DNA of 27,216 bases from NCBI GenBank assembly GCA_036566745.1, contig DATCVR010000160.1, forward strand, positions 1-27,216, read 5' to 3'. This stretch comes from DATCVR01 sp036566745 (GTDB lineage: Bacteria > Actinomycetota > Actinomycetes > Jiangellales > Jiangellaceae). Position numbers and translations under genes: made by a program. This document shows positions 22,463 through 27,216 of this stretch, one piece after another (the stretch's first letter is position 1; every line of letters starts with the position of its first letter). Below the pieces are notes generated by a model, which worked only from the letters and a program-made list of their open reading frames with translations, did not search any database and was not told the origin of the DNA.

Positions 22463-23350
22463 TCAGGCGCGACCGGCCGGAGGCCTGCCTCCGAGTGTCC
22501 CGACGGCCACCGCCCCCATGCGGCACCCGGCGTCCAGCGCGTCCTGGACGCCGCGTCCCGAGACCCAGGCATCGAGCAGACCGGCGGCGAAGGCGTCTCC
22601 GGCTCCGGTGACGTCGACCTCGGGGGCGGGCTCGGTGGCGGCACGCCAGTGGCCGTCCTGGCCGGCCCACACGGCCCCGTCGGCGCCGAGCTTGACCACG
22701 CAGCTGCCACCGGTGATCTGGGCCAGCGTGGCCGCCTGGTCGAGCGGACTCCCCGGGCCGGCCAGGATCTCCGCCTCGACGTCGTTGGCCAGCACGAGGT
22801 CGCAGCCGTGGACCCAGGTGAGGAAGGCATCGCGGACCACGCGCAAGGGCGCGGCCGAGGCGGCGTCGACGCTCGTGGTCAGCCCGGCCTCCCGGGCCGT
22901 CTCGAGCGCGCGGAGACCGGCCGGGCGGGAGTCGTCGTCGAGGAGGGTGTAGCCGGACAGGTGCAGGTGCCTGGCGCCGGGCCGTCGCGCCGCCAGCCCG
23001 ACGCTCGCGGCGTCGAAGCGCAGGTTCGCGCCCCGGTCGGTGATCATCGACCGTTCGCTGCCGTGGACGAGGACGATGATGCTCCCGGTGGTCACGCCGT
23101 CGTGGACGGCCACCTCGGTGTCCACGCCCGCGGCGTGCAGCTCGGCGATCCGGTCCCGGCCGGCCTGATCGGCGCCGACAGCTCCGGCGAACGTCACGGC
23201 CGCGCCGATCGAGGCCAGCCACGCGGCGACGTTGGCGGCCTGCCCGCCGCCCGCGATCGTCACCGTCGCCGGGGTGTCCGATCCGTAGGCGAAGTCGCCG
23301 GGGACGACCGCGAGGACGTCGGTGATGAGGTCGCCGGCCGTGATGATCAC
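22463..23350 (-). CDS. psuK: PfkB-family carbohydrate kinase, probable pseudouridine kinase
   Basis: Ribokinase-like protein of 295 residues. The first PfkB signature zone reads TIAGGGQAANVAAWLASIGA (from residue 31), the second DVTGAGDAFAAG with catalytic Asp252 and the GAGD anion hole. DRGANLRFDA and VLANDVEAEIL are typical family blocks. Coupling to the pseudouridine-5'-phosphate glycosidase gene (GTG 23350 overlaps its TGA, GTGA) makes pseudouridine the likely substrate: kinase makes pseudouridine 5'-phosphate, glycosidase splits it to uracil and ribose 5-phosphate. The symbol rests on that context; other ribosides or sugars are possible for PfkB enzymes. The frame runs upstream through the glycosidase gene but the overlap fixes the start. 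Confidence 0.82.
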   Translation of the reverse strand: MIITAGDLITDVLAVVPGDFAYGSDTPATVTIAGGGQAANVAAWLASIGAAVTFAGAVGADQAGRDRIAELHAAGVDTEVAVHDGVTTGSIIVLVHGSERSMITDRGANLRFDAASVGLAARRPGARHLHLSGYTLLDDDSRPAGLRALETAREAGLTTSVDAASAAPLRVVRDAFLTWVHGCDLVLANDVEAEILAGPGSPLDQAATLAQITGGSCVVKLGADGAVWAGQDGHWRAATEPAPEVDVTGAGDAFAAGLLDAWVSGRGVQDALDAGCRMGAVAVGTLGGRPPAGRA

Positions 23351-24273
23351 GACGCCGGGCCGGCTGCCTGGGCGACCGCGATGCGGGCGGCGAGTGCGGC
23401 GTTGGCCAGGATGATCCGGATGTTCGTCTCGAGGCTGGCGCCCGCCGACGCGGCGTGGAAGTGCCCGAGCAGGACCGGTGTGACGTCCTTGCCGGTGACC
23501 CGATCGCGCTCGACGATCGCCAGGCCCTCGCCGAGGATGCGGTCGTGCAGCTCCGGATCGAGCTGCTGGTCGGCCGGGAGGGGGTTGGCGACGACCAGCG
23601 CGGCGTCGTTGACACCGTGGTCGCGCTGGGCCCGCCAGGCGGCGGCGATCTGGTCCGGCGTGTCGAGCCGCCAGTCGAGGTCGAAGCCGCTGTCGGTGAC
23701 GAAGAACCCGGGAAAGCGCCGGGTGCGGTAGCCCACCACCCCGATGCCGAGGGTCTCGAGGCGCTCCAGCGTCGCACCGACGTCGAGGATGGACTTCACA
23801 CCGGCACACACCACCACGATGGGCGTGTGGGCCAGAGTCGTCAGGTCCGCCGACTCGTCGAAGGTCTGGGCCGCCTCGCGGTGCACGCCGCCGAGGCCGC
23901 CGGTGGCGAACACACGGATCCCCGCCGCCGCGGCGACCGCGCCGGTGCTGGCCACGGTCGTCGCTCCGTCGACCCCGGCGGCCGCAGCGATCCCGAGGTC
24001 GCGTACCGAGAGCTTGACGACGTCCTCGCTGGAGGCCAGCCGGGCCAGGTCGTCCGGGTCCAGGCCCACGATCAGGCGTCCGGCGACCATCCCCACCGTG
24101 GCCGGAACCGCCCCGCCGTCGCGGACGGCGTCCTCGATCTCGCGCGCCACAGTCAGGTTGGCCGGGCGCGGCAGCCCGTGGGAGATGATGGTGCTCTCCA
24201 GGGCGACGACCGGCCGGCCGGCGCCGATCGCCGCTCGGACCTCGTCGCTCACATGTGTCGTCAGAGGTGGCAC
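23347..24273 (-). CDS. psuG: Pseudouridine-5'-phosphate glycosidase
   Basis: Protein of 308 residues of the PsuG/IndA family, which cleaves the C-C glycosidic bond of pseudouridine 5'-phosphate reversibly. Recognisable blocks: VVALESTIISHGLPRPANL (Glu26), DVVKLSVRDLG (Lys87), FATGGLGGVHREA, VVVCAGVKSILDVGATLE (Lys160, matching the Schiff-base lysine of the family), GYRTRRFPGFFVTDSG and ALVVANPLPADQQ. GTG 24273 sits 6 bases after TAACCT, a leaderless arrangement; no Shine-Dalgarno is seen. It is divergent from the NUDIX gene and heads the psuG-psuK pair. Confidence 0.94.
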   Translation of the reverse strand: MPPLTTHVSDEVRAAIGAGRPVVALESTIISHGLPRPANLTVAREIEDAVRDGGAVPATVGMVAGRLIVGLDPDDLARLASSEDVVKLSVRDLGIAAAAGVDGATTVASTGAVAAAAGIRVFATGGLGGVHREAAQTFDESADLTTLAHTPIVVVCAGVKSILDVGATLERLETLGIGVVGYRTRRFPGFFVTDSGFDLDWRLDTPDQIAAAWRAQRDHGVNDAALVVANPLPADQQLDPELHDRILGEGLAIVERDRVTGKDVTPVLLGHFHAASAGASLETNIRIILANAALAARIAVAQAAGPAS

Positions 24274-24279
24274 GGCGCG

Positions 24280-24285
24280 AGGTTA
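24280..24285 (-). promoter_or_regulatory. -10 element for leaderless psuG
   Basis: TAACCT on the minus strand, exactly 6 bases before GTG 24273. Same spacing as at 2027, 19271 and 24376. No clear -35. Confidence 0.55.
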
Positions 24286-24375
24286 CCGCCCGGCCGGCGG
24301 CCTCCCGACGACGCATCCGCCCTCGTCAGCGGCGCGCTTCGAACCTGACGTGACAGCGCATCGCCGCAGCCCAGC

Positions 24376-24381
24376 TACCCT
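24376..24381 (+). promoter_or_regulatory. -10 element for leaderless NUDIX gene
   Basis: TACCCT lies exactly 6 bases before ATG 24388. GTGACA at 24350-24355 resembles a -35 but the 20-base spacer is long. The psuG promoter points the other way in the same 114-base gap. Confidence 0.5.
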
Positions 24382-24387
24382 GGTCGT

Positions 24388-24942
24388 ATGCCCGGTTCGT
24401 CGTCCCCACCCGCAGGTGACTTCGACGACCGGCGAAACCGCCCGGCGGCAGGCACGCATGCCGAGCCCGCCGCCCACACCCGCAGGCGCCGGCTGCGCAC
24501 CGTGCGCGAGACCTCGGCGGGAGGACTCGTGGTCGACCATCTCCACGACGCCTCCGAGGCCGCGCTGATCGGCCGGGTCGACCGCAGGGGCCGGCTCGAA
24601 TGGGTCCTGCCGAAGGGGCACGTCGAGGCCGGCGAGACCCCTGAGCAGACCGCGGTCCGCGAGGTCAGGGAGGAAACCGGCCTCGAATCGCGGGTCGTCT
24701 CGCCGCTCGGTGACATCGACTACTGGTTCGTCGCCGACGACCGCCGTATCCACAAGACGGTCCATCACTACCTCCTCGAGGCCATCGGCGGCACCATGAG
24801 CACCGACGATGTCGAGGTGAGTGAGGTCGCCTGGGTGCCCCTGCACGAACTGGCCCAACGGCTGCGCTATGCCTCCGAACGCCGCCTCGTCCGGCGCCTC
24901 GACGACCTCCTGCCTGGTACGCCCTCCGAAGGATCCACGTGA
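24388..24942 (+). CDS. NUDIX hydrolase (MutT4-like position)
   Basis: Protein of 184 residues with a complete Nudix box: GHVEAGE (77-83), seven residues, then REVREETG (91-98). Nudix enzymes hydrolyse nucleoside diphosphates linked to other moieties, with Mg2+ bound by the box glutamates. An unusual Pro/Arg-rich N-terminal extension of about 38 residues precedes the domain core RETSAGGLVV. In mycobacteria the same gene between cca and murJ is called MutT4; equivalence is by position and family only. The 3' end overlaps the DUF6049 start by 4 bases (GTGA). It is likely the first gene of the NUDIX-DUF6049-murJ operon. Confidence 0.92.
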   Translation: MPGSSSPPAGDFDDRRNRPAAGTHAEPAAHTRRRRLRTVRETSAGGLVVDHLHDASEAALIGRVDRRGRLEWVLPKGHVEAGETPEQTAVREVREETGLESRVVSPLGDIDYWFVADDRRIHKTVHHYLLEAIGGTMSTDDVEVSEVAWVPLHELAQRLRYASERRLVRRLDDLLPGTPSEGST

Positions 24943-27143
24943 CGCGCCGCCGTACCCTGCTCACCGCCGCGTCGCTCACGGCGTCGATCACCGCGGTCGT
25001 CGCGCTGTTCGCCCCGTCGGCGACCGCCGCCGACAAGCCCGAGGAGAAGGTCGAGGGACCCAGCGCGGTCGCCACGCTCCACGGCGTCGACCCTGCGGTG
25101 CTCCGCCCCGACAGCACCACCCTGACGCTCACCGGAACGGTCGTGAACAACGGCGACCAGCCGCTCGAGAACGTCCAGGCGCTGCCCCGCTACAGCAAGG
25201 ACAGCCTCGAGTCGCGCGCCGACATCCGCCGCGTCGCCACCGACAACGACCTCCGCTGGGGCAAGCGCTACGACGAGCCCTACGACGTGGTCGCCGAGGT
25301 GCTCCAGCCCGGCGAGAGCGCCGAGTTCGAGCTCGAGATCCCGGTCGACTCCATGGGCCTGACCGATCCGGGCGTGTACGTGGCCGGCGTCGACATCCGC
25401 GGCAAGCCGGTCGACGGCGAGCGATTCCTCCTCGACACCTCGCGCACCGTGTTCCCGTGGCTGCCCGACGACGACCCCCTGCCCACGGTTCCGGTGGCGC
25501 TGCTGTGGCCGGTCACCGCGCGTCCGTCGCTGCTGCCCAGCGGCGTGTTCCTCGACGAGTCGCTGGCGGGCCAGGTGGCCCAGGGCGGTCCCCTCGACGC
25601 GATGGTCGACGCCGTCAACGAGTCGCCGCGCCCCGCCCCGGTCACCTGGTTCGTCGACCCCGACGTTCTGACCAGCGTCGACGCCATGGCCGGCGGGTAC
25701 GAGGTGCGGGCCGACGAGGGTGTGGCCGTGGGGGTGGGCGCCGAGGCGGCGGCCGAGTGGCGCTCCGCGTTCGACAGCACGACCCGCGACGCCGACATGA
25801 TGTTCTTCCCCTACGCACGGCCCGACGTCGACGCCCTGACGGCCGACGATCCCGAGTTCGCCGCCCAGCTCGCCGAGCAGAGCGCCGCCGCGTCGACCGC
25901 AGCCACCGGGTCGATCGCCGGCCAGGCCCGCACCGACGTCGCCTGGCCCGACGGCCGCACCGTCACCGGCGAGGCGCTGTCCGTGCTCGCCGACTCCGGT
26001 GCGCGACAGGTCGTCCTCCCCACCAGCGCCGTCGACAACACCGGCACCCGCACCCAGGTCACCGTCGATGCCGGCGACGACACCTTCGACGCCGTCCTGA
26101 CCGATCCCGGCCTCGACTCCGCGATCAGCGACGCCCTCGCGGCCACCGACCCCGCGGCCGCCGCCCTCGACCTCCAGCAGCGCTGGCTCGCCGAGACGGC
26201 CATGGTCGCCATCGAGGCAGTCGGCGACGAGCAGGTCCGGCCCCTGGTGGCGGCGCCGCCCCAGCGCTGGAGCCCCGACTCCGCCACCGCTGCCGCCGTC
26301 GTCCGCACCTGGACCTCCGCGGGCTGGGTCGCTCCCACCACGCTCGACGAACTCCCCGAGCCCACCGAGCGGGAGTCCGTGGACCTCGCGCCCTACGACC
26401 CCGCCGAGGCGTTGCCGGCCTCCAACGTCGCCGCCACGGCCACGCTGGCGGGGGCGGCCAGCCACTACACCACCCTGCTCGCCGATCCGGGCTCCCTCGG
26501 CGAGGCGCTCGGCGGCGCTGCGCTGCGGTCGGCCTCCACCGGCTGGCGCGACGACCCAGCCGCCGGCGTGGCGTACACCTCCACGGTCACCACCGAGCTG
26601 ACCAGCCGGATGTCGCAGGTCAGCGTCGTGCTGCCCGAGTCGGTCACGCTCGCCAGCAGCCAGGGCGACTTCCCGCTCACCGTCACCAACGACCTCGACG
26701 AAGCCGTGACGGTCCGCCTCGACGTCCAGTCCACCAACGTCGACCGGCTCCGGATCAAAGACGTCCCGCCCCAGCGGGTCGAACCGGGCGAGAAGGCGAC
26801 GATCCTGGTCACGGCCGAGGCGACCACCAACGGCAAGGTCCCGATCGACGTCCAGCTCGTCGCCGGCGACGGCGCCCCGATCGGCCCGCCGCACCGCACC
26901 GTGGTCAACGCCACCGGGTGGGGCACCATCGGCTGGCTCGTCGTGGGCGGCGCCATCGCGCTGTTCGGTCTCGCGCTGGTCCGGCGGGTGATCCGCGGCC
27001 GGCCCGGCGCGGCCGGCCACGCCGTGACCGACGACAACCCGGCCGGCGAGCCCACCGCGCCCGCGACCACCACCTCCACCACAGCCACCACCACCCCCAC
27101 GGACGATGGCGGGAGTACACCGGTCGCGAGGGTGGCCCCATGA
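24939..27143 (+). CDS. DUF6049 family exported membrane protein
   Basis: Protein of 734 residues. N-terminal signal peptide: basic TRRR, hydrophobic TAASLTASITAVVALFA, then a likely cleavage near SATAA-D (about residue 30). The large extracellular part includes VAVALLWPV-type core (VPVALLWPVTARPSLLPSGV), PVTWFVDPDVLTSVDAMA, and FFPYARPDVDALTADD. One C-terminal membrane helix lies at about 665-683 (GWLVVGGAIALFGLALV), followed by a basic stop-transfer and a Thr/Pro-rich cytoplasmic tail. The gene sits between NUDIX (GTGA overlap) and murJ (ATGA overlap), the order known from many actinobacteria. A cell-envelope role linked to MurJ is inferred from context; the biochemical role is unknown. Confidence 0.87.
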   Translation: MTRRRTLLTAASLTASITAVVALFAPSATAADKPEEKVEGPSAVATLHGVDPAVLRPDSTTLTLTGTVVNNGDQPLENVQALPRYSKDSLESRADIRRVATDNDLRWGKRYDEPYDVVAEVLQPGESAEFELEIPVDSMGLTDPGVYVAGVDIRGKPVDGERFLLDTSRTVFPWLPDDDPLPTVPVALLWPVTARPSLLPSGVFLDESLAGQVAQGGPLDAMVDAVNESPRPAPVTWFVDPDVLTSVDAMAGGYEVRADEGVAVGVGAEAAAEWRSAFDSTTRDADMMFFPYARPDVDALTADDPEFAAQLAEQSAAASTAATGSIAGQARTDVAWPDGRTVTGEALSVLADSGARQVVLPTSAVDNTGTRTQVTVDAGDDTFDAVLTDPGLDSAISDALAATDPAAAALDLQQRWLAETAMVAIEAVGDEQVRPLVAAPPQRWSPDSATAAAVVRTWTSAGWVAPTTLDELPEPTERESVDLAPYDPAEALPASNVAATATLAGAASHYTTLLADPGSLGEALGGAALRSASTGWRDDPAAGVAYTSTVTTELTSRMSQVSVVLPESVTLASSQGDFPLTVTNDLDEAVTVRLDVQSTNVDRLRIKDVPPQRVEPGEKATILVTAEATTNGKVPIDVQLVAGDGAPIGPPHRTVVNATGWGTIGWLVVGGAIALFGLALVRRVIRGRPGAAGHAVTDDNPAGEPTAPATTTSTTATTTPTDDGGSTPVARVAP

Positions 27144-27216
27144 GCGACACCAGGCCCCGCCGACCCGCCGAGGCCCCGGTCATGCGCGACGCCGGGTTGC
27201 TGAACTCCAGCATCAT
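27140..27216 (+). CDS. murJ: MurJ (lipid II flippase, MviN family), 3'-truncated by window edge
   Basis: Only the first 25 codons are present: MSDTRPRRPAEAPVMRDAG then LLNSSIM. The last part matches the usual start of the first membrane region of actinobacterial MurJ proteins. The ATG overlaps the DUF6049 stop by 4 bases (ATGA). MurJ flips lipid II across the membrane for peptidoglycan synthesis. The call rests partly on conserved gene order (cca, NUDIX, DUF6049, murJ). Confidence 0.72.
   Translation, partial: MSDTRPRRPAEAPVMRDAGLLNSSI

Noticed and set aside
21578..23731. 717-codon plus-strand frame over cca, psuK and psuG
   Set aside because: It spans three well-supported minus-strand genes and their gap, and shows no recognisable domain.
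24867..27020. 717-codon minus-strand frame over DUF6049
   Set aside because: Low-complexity Gly/Val/Arg/Asp composition, opposite a protein with signal peptide and membrane helix in coupled operon order.

Overview
This is high-GC DNA with dense genes, many 4-base start/stop overlaps, frequent GTG starts and leaderless starts, which indicates an actinobacterium. A FemX-type enzyme, an F420-type (Ddn) reductase, inositol-phosphate synthase, GT87 and PIG-V-like mannosyltransferases and a conservon all fit. Nocardioidaceae (Nocardioides or Aeromicrobium) is my best guess, but this is inference. The right end (cca, NUDIX, DUF6049, murJ) matches the gene order found near oriC in many actinobacteria, and the PBP / PadR / ino1 cluster is usually found nearby too. 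The window is therefore probably oriC-proximal core chromosome. I see no insertion sequence, prophage, CRISPR array or tRNA.

Layout. 1-733: 3' part of endonuclease IV. 753-1909: MarR regulator divergent from a YceI protein. 1927-2014: a large perfect inverted repeat. 2039-4702: an operon of FemX-like transferase, an alanine-racemase-like protein lacking the catalytic tyrosine, and a Ddn-like reductase. 4706-9093 (minus): GT87 transferase, PIG-V-like mannosyltransferase, metallo-beta-lactamase-fold hydrolase, and two unrecognised helical proteins that look like diverged paralogues. 9179-11530 (minus): bifunctional penicillin-binding protein with an Asn/Gly/Pro/Asp tail. 11742-13529: PadR regulator with a clear operator, then ino1 and an intrinsic terminator. 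13855-18370: complete conservon cvnABCD (sensor ATPase, roadblock, DUF742, small GTPase). 18440-20587: lipoprotein and MFS transporter. 20541-22396 (minus): DUF3054 membrane protein and CCA-adding enzyme. 22463-24273 (minus): pseudouridine kinase-like protein and pseudouridine-5'-phosphate glycosidase. 24388-27216: NUDIX, DUF6049 and the start of murJ.

Together the genes serve cell-wall building and export (FemX, PBP, MurJ, DUF6049, polyprenyl-sugar-type glycosyltransferases), inositol/mycothiol supply (ino1), RNA maturation and pseudouridine salvage (cca, psuG/psuK), and membrane-to-GTPase signalling (conservon). The least explained items are the paired coiled-coil genes at 4706-5869, the racemase-like protein beside FemX, and two inverted repeats placed over promoter regions. 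A repeated promoter layout (TANCCT, six bases, start codon) at several genes indicates widespread leaderless transcription.
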